Source: Cytobacillus citreus (GTDB lineage: Bacteria; Bacillota; Bacilli; Bacillales; Cytobacillaceae). From it: 64,000 nucleotides of DNA. Both the position numbers and the translations under genes were made by a program. The DNA lies in the NCBI RefSeq assembly GCF_018343665.1, contig NZ_JAGYPM010000002.1, positions 124,001-188,000 of the forward strand, read 5' to 3'. Within the stretch, counting starts at the first letter, position 1; each line of letters starts with the position of its first letter. Of this stretch, positions 52,367 to 61,656 are shown piece after piece. The notes below the pieces were generated by a model that saw only the letters and a list, made by a program, of their open reading frames with translations, ran no database searches and was not told the origin of the DNA.

Positions 52367-53381
52367 AGATAAGGTTCATCATTATATGAATGACATTGAG
52401 GTTCCTGTTCAGCAGTTAGTGGCTAGAGAAAAAGCCGCTATTTTTCAAGCTAAGAAAAAACAAAAGGCAGGAAAAGCGGCGAGATATTCGCTTCTTGTAG
52501 CATGTGGATTATGTGTATCCATACTTGGCTTTGGCTTTGTATCAACAGGGATGGCTACTGCCTTAGCAAAAGTACCGATCATTGGCCCGATTTATGAGCA
52601 ATTTCGCGATATTTCTTCTGATAAGTTACAGAGCGACAAATTAGCAACAGTCATTGAAAAACAGGATAGCCAAAATGGTTTAACCATGACAGTGAAGGAA
52701 GCGGTTTACGATGGTGGACGATTAATAGTAACAGTAGCTTATACAGGAGAGAGAGCATTGTCTCTTGAGGAAACAAAGATAGGCTACAATGAAGTCTTAA
52801 TAAACGGGAAACAATCAGAAGTGGCGATTGGATCGACGATTCAGGGTCCAATAGACGAAAATACGCTTATCGAGTACCACCAGTTTACTCTATCAAAGTT
52901 TAATGAGTTTGGTGACAATATTGATGTTACAGTACAAGGTAAAGATTTATTTGGATATTCTGGTGAGTGGAAGGTGGATTTCCCACTGGAAAAAGTTCAA
53001 GGAGAAATTCAAGAATTTCACCCTTATGTAAAGGCAAGTACATCTGATCATATTTATTCTCAAGCAGTTGAAAAAATTACGTTTTCACCGCTGTCAACGA
53101 GAATTGATTTGACTTCAGATTACCCGGAAGAAATGGATGAGAACGATACATGGCCATGGTTTGAATACATGATAAAAGATGACAAAGGAAAGGTATATGA
53201 AGGCCTTGATCAGCAAATAGGGATGGCTGGTAAAAACGGTAGAAAAGTCGTCTTGGCTTTACCCCCAATGGAGAGGATACCGAAATCATTCACAATCCTA
53301 CCTATCGTTACAGATGAGAAAGGAAATAAGGAGGAAATGAAAGAATTAGAGCTAGTTGTCCAATTGGATATGAAGGAATAG
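52359..53381 (+). CDS. DUF4179-type membrane protein, probable anti-sigma factor
   Basis: 340 residues. Residues 1-45 are cytoplasmic and charged, followed by one membrane helix (YSLLVACGLCVSILGFGFVS, about 46-67) and an extracellular domain of about 270 residues starting with the DUF4179-like VPIIGPIYEQFRD segment. In this family the small cytoplasmic part binds the ECF sigma factor, and the external part senses envelope conditions. The 8-bp overlap with the sigma gene supports this. It is not similar in layout to the short ZAS anti-sigma factors. Confidence 0.85.
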   Translation: MNKDKVHHYMNDIEVPVQQLVAREKAAIFQAKKKQKAGKAARYSLLVACGLCVSILGFGFVSTGMATALAKVPIIGPIYEQFRDISSDKLQSDKLATVIEKQDSQNGLTMTVKEAVYDGGRLIVTVAYTGERALSLEETKIGYNEVLINGKQSEVAIGSTIQGPIDENTLIEYHQFTLSKFNEFGDNIDVTVQGKDLFGYSGEWKVDFPLEKVQGEIQEFHPYVKASTSDHIYSQAVEKITFSPLSTRIDLTSDYPEEMDENDTWPWFEYMIKDDKGKVYEGLDQQIGMAGKNGRKVVLALPPMERIPKSFTILPIVTDEKGNKEEMKELELVVQLDMKE

Positions 53382-53401
53382 GAATTCAAAATTTAGTTCA
53401 T

Positions 53402-53620
53402 ATAAAGTGAAACTTCAATCAGTGGGGGGTTCCTTCATCCCCCACTGATTGTTAGTTGCGGACCACAGGAAGTGGGTCACGCAGACGTTGCCACACGATG
53501 TGGCGCTTTTTGTCTGTGTTCATTTTACGGGCTTTTACGGGCAGTTGTCCCCCACCTATCTTCCACGCTTCTCTTTCAATCTTGAAGTGGGGGTCTTACA
53601 GCCCGTTAATCTGCGATAAA
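53402..53620 (+). repeat. Structured intergenic repeat, copy 2 (219 bp)
   Basis: It has the same borders as copy 1 (ATAAAGTGAAACTTC to CTGCGATAAA). It contains a longer CAGTGGGGGG/CCCCCACTG terminator-like hairpin near its start and a diverged ACAGGA module with GCCACACGATGTGGC. The right third, with AAGTGGGGGTCTTACAGCCC, is nearly identical to copy 1. It lies after the anti-sigma gene. Confidence 0.9.
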
Positions 53621-53704
53621 CTTTTGATACTACGTCTTGACGAATAATGTCTGCTCCTTTGGAAAATCTATATATGTACTTTTGAAAAAAAGGAGTGTAA
53701 TGAC

Positions 53705-53899
53705 ATGCTAAAGAATCGCAAAGAAAATACAGAACAGGATCAGCAGCAAGTAATTGCAGCACAAAATCAAACAGGGCAATTTGATAAAACGGATACAGAG
53801 TTTTCATTAGAAGAAAGTGTACAAGGGGCGGTAGCGAAGAGCCAAGCATTCCAAGCAGAAAACCAGCAGCCAACATACGAGCCAAATAAACCAATTTAA
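53705..53899 (+). CDS. 64-residue hydrophilic Gln/Glu-rich protein
   Basis: Start ATG with AAAAGGAG 9 bases upstream and a proper terminator after the stop, so it is probably expressed. The peptide has no hydrophobic segment, is rich in Gln, Asn, Glu and Ala, and contains NQTGQFDKTDTEFSLEE, which loosely recalls the GQFGTEFA repeats of gamma-type small acid-soluble spore proteins. Only the composition and that short pattern agree, so the SASP reading is tentative. Confidence 0.6.
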   Translation: MLKNRKENTEQDQQQVIAAQNQTGQFDKTDTEFSLEESVQGAVAKSQAFQAENQQPTYEPNKPI

Positions 53900-53911
53900 A
53901 CAAAATGCGAT

Positions 53912-53955
53912 AAGAATCCCGTCCTATTCAGAATTTAGGGACGGGATTCTTTATT
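53912..53955. terminator. Terminator of the 64-residue protein gene
   Basis: 12-bp stem AGAATCCCGTCC/GGGACGGGATTCT with a loop of about 13 bases and a TTTATT tail; A-rich on the other flank. Confidence 0.85.
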
Positions 53956-54035
53956 GGCTAATTGGAAAGTTTAAGTATTTTGATAAAATTTCTGGTAAGG
54001 AGATCGCATAAGAAAACTAAGGTATTCGCTAAAGG

Positions 54036-54059
54036 ACCTGGCGATCGCCAAGTTTTTCT
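54036..54059 (+). terminator. Small hairpin with T-run before msrAB
   Basis: TTGGCGATCGCCAAG-like palindrome (54037-54051, with one mismatch) followed by TTTTTC. It may end read-through or be a leader terminator for the msrAB gene. Confidence 0.45.
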
Positions 54060-54140
54060 AATGTTTTTAAAATGGTTATAATGGAAATAAGTGAAATGTT
54101 TAAGATGAAGGCTCAGAAAAAGTGAAAGGGGTAGGAAATA

Positions 54141-55097
54141 ATGTCTGATCAATATGAGTTGGCAACATTTGCGGGTGGCTGTTTTTGGTGCATGGTGGCG
54201 CCGTTTGATGAACAGCCAGGAATTAAAGAGGTCATCTCGGGCTATACAGGAGGCCATACGGAAAATCCGACCTATGAAGAGGTATGCTCAGATACAACAG
54301 GGCATTATGAAGGGGTTCAAATTACATTCGATCCAAGCGTTTTTCCTTATAAAAAACTACTTGAGCTTTTTTGGCAGCAGATTGACCCAACAGATCCGGA
54401 AGGACAGTTCAATGATCGTGGGCAATCTTATAAAACCGCTATTTTTTACCATAATGAAGTGCAAAGGGAATTAGCAGATGCTTCGAAGCTTGAGCTTGCG
54501 GCAAGCGGCCGTTTTCAAAAGCCAATTGTAACGGAAATTCTCCCTGCAGGGCCTTTTTATCGGGCAGAGGAAAGACATCAGCATTATTATAAAAAGAACT
54601 CGTTTCACTATAATCTTTATAAAGAGGGTTCCGGACGAGCGGGGTTTATCCGTGAGAACTGGTCAAATCGCAAAAATGATGAGCAATTGCGCAAGGAACT
54701 GACGCCAATTCAATTTGAGGTGACAAGAAGAAATGGTACTGAGCCTCCATTCCATAATGAGTATTGGAACCATACGGAAGATGGGATCTATGTCGACATC
54801 ATTACTGGTGAGCCACTGTTTAGTTCAAAAGATAAATATGATGCTGGCTGTGGCTGGCCTAGCTTTACGAAACCATTACGTCGAACCGAAATGGAAGAAA
54901 AACTTGATACCTCACACGGAATGCGGCGGATTGAAGTACGAGCAAAATCATCCAACTCCCACCTTGGCCATGTATTCGATGACGGACCTGGCCCCGATCA
55001 TTCAAGATATTGCATTAATTCAGCCGCACTTCGGTTTATTCCTAAGAATAAGCTCGAAGAAGAGGGATACGGACAGTTTGTAAGTCTGTTTAATTGA
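54141..55097 (+). CDS. msrAB: Bifunctional peptide methionine sulfoxide reductase MsrA-MsrB
   Basis: 318 residues, a natural fusion. MsrA is residues about 1-165 with the nucleophile Cys in [13 protein letters not shown], which reduces methionine-S-sulfoxide. MsrB is about 172-318 with GCGWPSF, the [12 protein letters not shown] loop and the catalytic Cys in [11 protein letters not shown], which reduces the R epimer. The structural zinc Cys pairs of other MsrB proteins are absent. The enzyme repairs oxidised proteins with thioredoxin. AAAGGGGTAGG precedes the ATG. No neighbour is clearly linked. Confidence 0.96.
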   Translation: MSDQYELATFAGGCFWCMVAPFDEQPGIKEVISGYTGGHTENPTYEEVCSDTTGHYEGVQITFDPSVFPYKKLLELFWQQIDPTDPEGQFNDRGQSYKTAIFYHNEVQRELADASKLELAASGRFQKPIVTEILPAGPFYRAEERHQHYYKKNSFHYNLYKEGSGRAGFIRENWSNRKNDEQLRKELTPIQFEVTRRNGTEPPFHNEYWNHTEDGIYVDIITGEPLFSSKDKYDAGCGWPSFTKPLRRTEMEEKLDTSHGMRRIEVRAKSSNSHLGHVFDDGPGPDHSRYCINSAALRFIPKNKLEEEGYGQFVSLFN

Positions 55098-55133
55098 GGA
55101 AGACAATCCTCATTCTTCGTTGAAAAAATAGTT

Positions 55134-55173
55134 GTAGCCCCTCTGTTCTTAAAAGAATAGGGGCTACTTTTTT
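55134..55173 (+). terminator. Terminator of msrAB
   Basis: Stem GTAGCCCCT/AGGGGCTAC with an inner TTCTT/AAGAA pairing and six T residues. Confidence 0.9.
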
Positions 55174-55377
55174 CTGTTATTCATGTTAATTTTGCGACAA
55201 AACAATGATCTTACGTAGCTGAATCCGAATGCCACAGGACGTGGCATGTATGAGCGCGATAAGTTATCATGAACGAAACTAGCTCCTCACTCGTAACAAC
55301 GTAGGTTAATTTGGTTAAACTGTTTACTGGAAAAACCCAACCAAAAAAGAGCTATATTACGAAAGGAGCTAATTATT
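55174..55377. other. Intergenic region with a repeat-module relic
   Basis: It contains the hairpin GCCACAGGACGTGGC (near 55232), the same core as in the repeats at 48.2 and 53.4 kb, followed by the leader of an IS110-like remnant. No intact gene. Confidence 0.6.
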
Positions 55378-55512
55378 ATGAAGGATACCATAAAATACGT
55401 TGGTTTAGACGTGTCAAAAGAAAAAATTGCAGTATCAATTGCAGAGGAAGGTCGAGCATTTAGCATGCCTCCGGATCTATTGCAAAAAGTAGAAGAACTA
55501 GTAGAGAAGTAA
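55378..55512 (+). pseudogene. N-terminal remnant of an IS110-family transposase
   Basis: 44 codons after GAAAGGAG. The peptide starts with KYVGLDVSKEKIAVSIAEEG, the classic first strand of IS110/IS1111 DEDD transposases including the first catalytic Asp, and then jumps to a short charged end and a stop. The remaining 350 or so codons are missing, so it is an internally deleted relic. No terminal repeats are identifiable. Confidence 0.7.
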
Positions 55513-55577
55513 TGTTTTTGTTTCCTCTAGGTCTATACTTCATAAAAAAAACATATCATCAGACAATTGTTTCTCTG

Positions 55578-56180
55578 TTAAATCTCCTTCTGAATTCCTT
55601 CTAAGATTGCTTGGATGAATTTTTCTCCCTCTAGTACAAGATCGAAGTGATCAAATAATTGCCAATCATATAATGTTCCCCGCATGCAGCGCGTTATTAC
55701 CATAGTTAATTCACCGGGAGACCGGTCTTCTTTTATCTCCCCTGCAATCTGTCCTTCCTCCACTATTTTGTAAACAAGCTTATAAAGCTGTCTTTCCATA
55801 TTCGAGAAGTAATCTGATTTATTAGGAATTAATGCACTGACATAAACAGTTCTGAGCAGGTCCTTTCCTAAACTGTCACGTAAATAAACCATTTGTGATT
55901 TAACCAGCAGAGAAATTTTCCCATATGATTTCATTTCTTTTGGCAGGGTTTCCATAAAGTCAGCATAAAATTCATCAATTTCTTTGAACTTTTCTAGGAA
56001 AATATCATATTTTGAGTTGAAGTGAACATAGAAAGCACCTTTAGAAGTTTCACTTTTTGCAGTTATTTCATCTACGGTGACATGATCAAACCCCTTCTCA
56101 CCGAATAATGCCAATGCTGTATCAAGGATCCTTTTCTTAGTTTCCTGGGCTTTTAATTGTCTTTGTGTTAAACCTGGCAT
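55578..56180 (-). CDS. TetR-family transcriptional regulator
   Basis: 200 residues, ATG after AAAGGAG. The helix-turn-helix at about 10-55 includes KILDTALALFGEKGFDHVTVDEITAKSETSKGAFYVHFNSK (seen in part as DEITAKSETSKGAFY). The C-terminal domain is all-helical. It is divergent, across 440 bp, from an acyl-CoA ligase and an MHS transporter gene and probably represses them. Acyl-CoA or the free acid would be a reasonable effector; that is inference. Confidence 0.88.
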   Translation of the reverse strand: MPGLTQRQLKAQETKKRILDTALALFGEKGFDHVTVDEITAKSETSKGAFYVHFNSKYDIFLEKFKEIDEFYADFMETLPKEMKSYGKISLLVKSQMVYLRDSLGKDLLRTVYVSALIPNKSDYFSNMERQLYKLVYKIVEEGQIAGEIKEDRSPGELTMVITRCMRGTLYDWQLFDHFDLVLEGEKFIQAILEGIQKEI

Positions 56181-56268
56181 TTCGATTCTCCTTTTAAATT
56201 ACTCTGTTTATTATATCAGAATTAAATAAATTTTCTAAAAATTAATTGACTCGCATATCACATTGGAC

Positions 56269-56323
56269 TAAAATAAATTTCAAAGACTACAGTCAAAAAC
56301 CGTGGTCTTTGAAATTTATTTTA
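56269..56323. repeat. Perfect 19-bp inverted repeat in the tetR/acs divergent region
   Basis: Arms 56269-56287 and 56305-56323 match exactly (core ATTTCAAAGAC/GTCTTTGAAAT), with a 17-base spacer that can add three more pairs. It is A/T rich on both flanks. It may be a bidirectional terminator, or the ends of a tiny mobile element. Confidence 0.85.
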
Positions 56324-56412
56324 AACTTAGAATAAAAAAATGTAAACGCTTTAATTCCAAAAGGTTGTTTTCACAAAGTTGTTGCTTTCAGGCGATTAGC
56401 CAAGTTTAACCA

Positions 56413-56547
56413 CTGAGTTGGTTGGAGCGGAAGGCGCGAGACCCCTACGTTTGTAGCGTAACCAAGGGAGACCCTGCAGACGCAGAGCGTTGAGGAGGCT
56501 CCCGGCAGCCCCGCGGAAAGCGAGTACCAGCAGCGGAAATCAACGGG
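56413..56547 (+). repeat. GC-rich Bacillus-type intergenic repeat
   Basis: The sequence runs from GTTGGTTGGAGCGGAAGGCG through GAGGAGGCTCCCGGCAGCC to AGCGGAAATCAACGGG. This is the style of the dispersed element common in Bacillaceae genomes whose ends carry GGAGCGGAAGGCGCGAGAC and AGCGGAAATCAAC. It is far more GC-rich than its surroundings and lies between the divergent promoters. A related end appears in reverse orientation at 63931. Confidence 0.75.
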
Positions 56548-56617
56548 TTAAATTTATTAGCTAGAACAACAATCTATAAGAAAAGAGCCTTTTAAAAAGA
56601 AAAAGGAGGCATACTGT

Positions 56618-58192
56618 TTGGAAATTGTCGGTAATAAAACCTTGCGTGAATTGTTAAGCGAAAAAGTCGAAATGTATCCGGATAAGACCTTTATCCTCTT
56701 CGAAGATCGTAAACAAAAAGTACATGAATTAACCTACCGCCAGTTTGCAGATCAAGTGAAACGTTTAAGTCAGTCTTTCCTCAAGCTTGGAGTAACAAAA
56801 GGAAAGCATGTTACCCTGCACCTGCCTAACAGTATTGAATTTATGACCTCATGGTTTGCTCTTGCAAATATTGGTGCAATCATGGTTCCGACCAATATCT
56901 TATCAACATCAGATGAAATGGAATATGTGATAGGCCATTCTGATTCAGTATTATTGATTACTGAAGAGGAGTATTTGGCAAAATTTAATAAAATTCGTGA
57001 CAGACTCCCTAACCTTCAGGAAATTCTTCTTGCCAGATACGAAGGGGAGGAATACAAGCATCAAAGTTTGAAGCATTTGAAAGAAGGTGCAGAAGCTTTA
57101 GTCCCTGATGTTCCTTTAAATGCTGGAGATGTGGCTGCTATGCTTTATACTTCTGGCACAACCTCCAAGCCAAAAGGCGTGCAAGTGACTCATGCGAACT
57201 ATCTGTTTGCAGGAGAGGTGATGTCTAAGTCCATTCGTTTAGCCCCTGAGGACAGACAATTAATCGTGCTGCCGCTATTCCATGGAAATGCCCAGTATTA
57301 CTCTGCAATGTCGGCGTTAACAGTGGGGGCGAGTATGGCGATTACAGAAAAATTCAGTGCATCCCGCTACTTCAAACAGGCAATCAATCTCGGTGCAACA
57401 GTAGGATCGCTCTTTGCTGCACCAATTAGGATGATCCTAGCACAGAAATACGATCCTGCTGACAGTAAAAATTCGATGAGGGTCATTTGGTATGCCCAAA
57501 GTGTTGCGGAGGATCAAGTTGAAATATTCGAGAGCCAATATGGTGTTCCGCTGCTTCAAATGTATGGAATGACAGAAACAATTGGTGTTCCATTAATGAA
57601 CCCAATTGATGGAGTCCGGAAAAATATGAGTATTGGCAAGCCGACTCTTGGCTATGAAGTAAAAATAACGGATGAGGATGGGCATGAAGTCCCTGAAGGG
57701 CAGGTTGGCCAAATTACAGTTAAAGGAGTACCCGGCCGGACATTGATGAAAGATTACTTTAAAAATCCTTCAGCAACAGCAGAAGCATTAAGAGAGGGCT
57801 GGCTTTATACCGGCGACAATGCAAGGATCGGAGAAGACGGTTATTTTTATTTTGTCGATCGAATAAAGGATATGATCAAGCGTGCAGGGGAAAATGTAGC
57901 AGCCAATGAAGTGGAGAGTGTCCTGGCTGATCATCCGGCTGTTTATGAATCTGCTGTTATTGGGGTACCGGACGACATCCGCGATGAGGCCATTATTGCC
58001 TATGTTATTGTAAAGGATGGTTTTGAAGTAACGTGCGAAGAATTATTATCCTACTGCGGTGAACGGCTGGCGAAATTCAAAGTTCCAGACTCCATTCATT
58101 TTGTGGAAGACTTTCCGCGTACATCCGTTGGTAAAATCCAAAAAAATATGATAAGAAAACAGCATTTGGAGCAATGTAATCGTATTTCATAG
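56618..58192 (+). CDS. Acyl-CoA synthetase (AMP-forming, ANL superfamily)
   Basis: 524 residues, TTG start after AAAAGGAGGC. Motif A10/P-loop MLYTSGTTSKPKGVQVTH, A5-like MYGMTETIG, A7 GWLYTGDNARIGEDGYFYFVDR, A8 hinge RIKDMIKRAGENVAANE and the catalytic Lys in TSVGKIQKNMI are all present. It activates a carboxylic acid as an adenylate and transfers it to CoA. The length and sequence are closest in style to CaiC/FadD-like ligases. The transporter gene that follows may import the acid, and the divergent TetR may sense it. The substrate is open. Confidence 0.9.
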   Translation: MEIVGNKTLRELLSEKVEMYPDKTFILFEDRKQKVHELTYRQFADQVKRLSQSFLKLGVTKGKHVTLHLPNSIEFMTSWFALANIGAIMVPTNILSTSDEMEYVIGHSDSVLLITEEEYLAKFNKIRDRLPNLQEILLARYEGEEYKHQSLKHLKEGAEALVPDVPLNAGDVAAMLYTSGTTSKPKGVQVTHANYLFAGEVMSKSIRLAPEDRQLIVLPLFHGNAQYYSAMSALTVGASMAITEKFSASRYFKQAINLGATVGSLFAAPIRMILAQKYDPADSKNSMRVIWYAQSVAEDQVEIFESQYGVPLLQMYGMTETIGVPLMNPIDGVRKNMSIGKPTLGYEVKITDEDGHEVPEGQVGQITVKGVPGRTLMKDYFKNPSATAEALREGWLYTGDNARIGEDGYFYFVDRIKDMIKRAGENVAANEVESVLADHPAVYESAVIGVPDDIRDEAIIAYVIVKDGFEVTCEELLSYCGERLAKFKVPDSIHFVEDFPRTSVGKIQKNMIRKQHLEQCNRIS

Positions 58193-58254
58193 AAAAATAG
58201 CTTTGTGTATGCTTTTAAGATAATAAAAGATACTTTAAAAAGGGAGTAGGTTCT

Positions 58255-59562
58255 ATGAAAAAAAGCCGCATACTGATGGCCAGTCTTGTTGGTTCTGTCA
58301 TTGAATGGTATGACTTTTATCTATATGGGACGGCAACAGGTCTAGTATTTTCATATCTTTTTTTTCCTAATCATGATCCTGCCATTTCTTTGCTGATTGC
58401 CTTTGCAACATTTGGAGCTGGTTATGCAGCAAGACCAATCGGAAGTATCATTTTCGGCCACATGGGCGATAAAATCGGACGGAAGGCCGCGCTAATGCTC
58501 ACTCTGATCGGGATGGGAGGAAGCTCTTTTCTCATTGGTCTACTGCCTACATATGCCCAAATTGGGTTGTTTGCACCTATTCTGCTGGTTTTGCTTAGAC
58601 TCATACAAGGCATTTCCCTTGGAGGTGAATGGGGAGGAGCTGTTTTGCTGGCCACTGAATATGCGCCAAAAGGAGTTCGGGGGCTCTACGGTTCCATTCC
58701 CCAATTAGGTGTTCCATTAGGGCTTGTGGCAGGATCCTTCAGTTTAACATTAATCAGTTCCTTAACGACCGATGAACAGTTTTTGGCATGGGGCTGGAGA
58801 ATACCGTTCCTTCTGAGTATTGTGCTGGTTGCCCTGGCATTATGGATCCGAAATGGCATCGATGAAACACCGGCTTTTCAGCAGCAAAAAGAAAGCGGCG
58901 ATCTTGCAAAAGTCCCATTCTTTGAAACATTTCGTTCTAATTGGAAAACGGTCCTTCAAGTTATTGGCCTAAAGCTTGGAGACGGATTTTTTAATGTATT
59001 CCTCATGTCCTTTGTTCTTGTATTTTCTACCATGTATTTAGGCTATTCAAGGGATATAGCCTTAACTGCTTTGACAATTGGCTGTGCGACGATGATTATT
59101 ACCATTCCTGTGGTAGGCTACCTATCCGATTTTATTGGAAGAAAAACAATCTATACAGCTGGGTTAATTCTTATGTTTCTATTGGCGATTCCTTATTTCA
59201 CCATGGTTGGTGAGAGTCCGGCATGGCTTTACTTCTTCCAGGCCGCCATGTTAGGGGTCATCTGGGCAGCTATTTTTTCCACACAAGGAACATTATTCTC
59301 AGAACTATTCCCTGCTAAAGTCCGTTACACTGGATTATCCGTCGGCTATCAAATTGCAGCTGCGATTGTTGGCTTCGGGCCAATGCTCTGGACATCCATG
59401 GCTGAAGCGTATGGTCCATCCCCTTGGGTTTTTGGAGGATTCATGATGGCAGGGGTAACTATTTCTCTTATTTTGATCTTATTTACAAATGATACAAGAA
59501 AAGTCTCCAGTTATCAGGATAGTGATGAAAGCGTGGAAACGGATAAATCTCTTTCTATTTAA
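58255..59562 (+). CDS. MFS transporter, metabolite:H+ symporter (MHS) family
   Basis: 435 residues, twelve helices, ATG after AAAGGGAGTAGG. MHS signatures include the N-terminal GSVIEWYDFYLYGTA, GHMGDKIGRKAALMLTL in loop 2-3, QGISLGGEWGGAVLLATEYA, and WGWRIPFLLSI. Family members (ShiA, ProP, KgtP types) import organic acids, betaines or shikimate with protons. Pairing with the acyl-CoA ligase suggests uptake of a carboxylic acid substrate. Confidence 0.9.
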   Translation: MKKSRILMASLVGSVIEWYDFYLYGTATGLVFSYLFFPNHDPAISLLIAFATFGAGYAARPIGSIIFGHMGDKIGRKAALMLTLIGMGGSSFLIGLLPTYAQIGLFAPILLVLLRLIQGISLGGEWGGAVLLATEYAPKGVRGLYGSIPQLGVPLGLVAGSFSLTLISSLTTDEQFLAWGWRIPFLLSIVLVALALWIRNGIDETPAFQQQKESGDLAKVPFFETFRSNWKTVLQVIGLKLGDGFFNVFLMSFVLVFSTMYLGYSRDIALTALTIGCATMIITIPVVGYLSDFIGRKTIYTAGLILMFLLAIPYFTMVGESPAWLYFFQAAMLGVIWAAIFSTQGTLFSELFPAKVRYTGLSVGYQIAAAIVGFGPMLWTSMAEAYGPSPWVFGGFMMAGVTISLILILFTNDTRKVSSYQDSDESVETDKSLSI

Positions 59563-59681
59563 TAAAATGACTTTTATAGAAAATTATTTTATATGAGGAA
59601 GATGTATGGTTGGTGTAAAATCTATCTAGATTTGATTATTTTCCAATAAATTTATATTTCGTCCCAGGAAACAAAATAGGA

Positions 59682-59984
59682 ATGAATACAAAAGGATGCA
59701 AGATAACGAGATTTGTTGCGGAAAAAGAACTGCAGTTCACGTGGAAGGGACCTGACCAATTCACTGACATCATGAATCATGAAAATGAATTAACGAAAGT
59801 AACGATACATTTTGAAACAATTAACGAAGACTCGACGAAAGTGATCGTGGAGCATTCAGGGTTTAAGGATGATGAGAGATGGTTAGAAGCATTTAATTGG
59901 CATCAAATGGCCTGGTCAGGTGTTCTAGGCAGCCTGAAGTCTGCACTAGAAAAAGGTGAGGGGAATTTGTGCTGCCAGCCTTAA
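59682..59984 (+). pseudogene. C-terminal part of an SRPBCC/AHSA1-type protein
   Basis: 100 codons. The peptide VTIHFETINEDSTKVIVEHSG followed by WHQMAWSGVLGSLKSALEKG matches the last strands and long C-terminal helix of START-like AHSA1 proteins, which are about 140-160 residues. The first 50 or so residues are missing and the upstream frame closes soon. It has an AGGAATG-like site, so a short product could still be made, but loss of the N-terminal helix and strands makes a relic more likely. Confidence 0.6.
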
Positions 59985-60067
59985 TTGGAAATAATTTAAT
60001 TGTAGCTGCCTATCTTTCATTGCATTCATTGAATTTTGAACAGTGCTAGATAAGGCAGTTATCCATT

Positions 60068-60370
60068 TCAAAATGAACGATAAATATAATTCTTTTCGTT
60101 TAAAGCTACAATTATATTTACTCCTTGTGCTTTAATCATATCAAGATTTTCTTGCGTTGTTTCTTCGTCAGTAATGATTAAGTCTAATTTCTTGATTGGG
60201 TACATGCCTGAAAACATATCATGACCAATTTTAAAATGCTCGATGTGAGCGATGATTTTCCTCGAGTTGTCAAATATAGTTCTGTGAAAAACGGAAACCT
60301 CTGGTGAAGCTGTACTTAATCCTTTTGAAGATAATGCTCCAGCCGTTGCAAAACAAAGATCAAAAGAAAA
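60068..60370 (-). pseudogene. C-terminal fragment of a DeoR-family regulator
   Basis: On the minus strand an open frame of about 100 codons ends at a TGA (60070-60068). It encodes FDLCFATAGALSSKGLSTAS, HRTIFDNSRKII and LDLIITDEETTQENL, the recognisable C-terminal phosphosugar-binding (DeoRC) half. The N-terminal helix-turn-helix half is gone; the break coincides with the left copy of the long direct repeat at 60366. Insertion or deletion by that element is the likely cause. Confidence 0.7.
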
Positions 60371-60607
60371 CGGGTGAGCGAATTCAGTATCATTTTCGCG
60401 CGTTTACAAAAACGTTTACATGTACACGAAAAGTAAACAAGTTGTACACGTATTCGTTTACGTGTATACAAAAACGTTTACTTCTTTTTATATCAGCATG
60501 TGTACAGAATTGTCATGTGTGTATACGGATTGTTTACAGATTAACAGTTTGATTTTATTTCGGCTGGTATTATTGAAGAATGTATTCAGCACCTTTAACC
60601 TTGATAT
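60366..60607 (+). repeat. Left copy (242 bp) of a long direct repeat with GTNTAC half-sites
   Basis: It aligns with 63590-63861 from GAAAAC(G/T)GGTG to CTTTAA(C/T)CTTGATAT. It contains GTTTAC at 60402, 60414, 60456, 60476 and 60532, GTAAAC at 60433, plus GTATAC/GTACAC variants. Many pairs have starts 11-12 bp apart (GTTTAC-AAAAAC-GTTTAC). The end shared by both copies contains TTTGATTTTATTTCGGCTGG. No believable gene lies inside. Confidence 0.9.
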
Positions 60608-60639
60608 CCTAATTTTGCAGTGCTTATTATAATTAGATA

Positions 60640-60680
60640 ACTCGAAGCCGTTGATACTATTATTGGCTTCGAGTATTTTT
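60640..60680 (+). terminator. Terminator hairpin left of the IS1634-like remnant
   Basis: 10-bp stem ACTCGAAGCC/GGCTTCGAGT with a 15-base loop and ATTTTTATTTTATTTTT. It would block transcription entering the element. Confidence 0.85.
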
Positions 60681-61468
60681 ATTTTATTTTTATGTAAAAA
60701 TTTATGTAGTTTAACAAGGTAATATGGTAAGGTATTAGTTTTTCGTAGCTTTTGATATTGTGAGGAAAGATTGTATGTTTCTTCGGAAAATGAAAAATAA
60801 AAAAACGGGACGAACATATTTATCTATTAGTTACCGTGATAAGGCAACCAAAAAAACCAGAGGAAAAACAACTGAATCTCTTGGCTACCTTGATGAAATG
60901 GAAAAACAATACGATAATCCAATTGCTTTTTTTTAAGAAAAAGTCAAACAAATGAATGCACAACAGGATACGGATCGTTCTCCGATTACTTTTACCATAG
61001 ACAAAGCGGAACGCATTCAGACAGATACTATAAACCGTAAAAATTTGGGTTATGCGGCGCTGAGCAAAATCTATCACGAACTTGGCCTTCATACCTTTTT
61101 GAATAACAGGCAGCACCATACCAAAAATGATCACGATACCAACAGCATTATGAAACTGTTTGTGTTTGCACGTTTGCTTTATCCCGCATTCAAAAAGAAA
61201 ACATATGACAACAAAGGTCTATTCTTTGAGAAAACAGATTTCTCATTAGATGTCTCTATGGCTGTCTATCTTTTTTTAATAAGCATAATGTAGTTTTGAA
61301 ATAAAGTTCGATAATTTATAATAAAGATTGATAATTTATAAAAAAGTTTGATCAAAAATCCTGTATTCCAGGATTTTCTCTTGTTCAGCAAACGGGCCAG
61401 TTTCTTTAAGAAGGACATTAGAATAAGATTTTCGCATAAATTGATAAAAAAGGAAATTAGGAGGTACA

Positions 61469-61636
61469 ATGGACTTTTTTCTAAAAATAATAGCGTATAT
61501 AATTTTTATTCTTGGTTCACTGTATTTCTTCTTTGGTGGAAGTTACTCTGCCGAAAAAACAAGAGGAAAACATTTTGAAATCATATTGATAATAAGCATT
61601 TTAATATTAAGTTACTATTTCTGGTTTCCACATTAA
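61469..61636 (+). CDS. 55-residue two-helix membrane peptide (transposon cargo)
   Basis: 56 codons with a strong AGGAGG site 4 bases before the ATG. Helix one is about residues 5-25 (IIAYIIFILGSLYFFFGG) and helix two about 38-53 (IILIISILILSYYFWF), with a short charged loop (SAEKTRGKHFE). There is no resemblance I can name. As the first gene in the miniature transposon, with a good ribosome site and a following hairpin, it is likely a real cargo gene. Confidence 0.6.
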   Translation: MDFFLKIIAYIIFILGSLYFFFGGSYSAEKTRGKHFEIILIISILILSYYFWFPH

Positions 61637-61656
61637 AATGATTTAACTTATTCCAG

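Noticed and set aside
60304-60632. Overlapping plus-strand frames within the long direct repeat (and again at 63509-63772)
   Set aside because: The translations simply reflect repeated GTTTAC hexamers (KVNKL, YTKTFT patterns), with frame and length not conserved between the two repeat copies.
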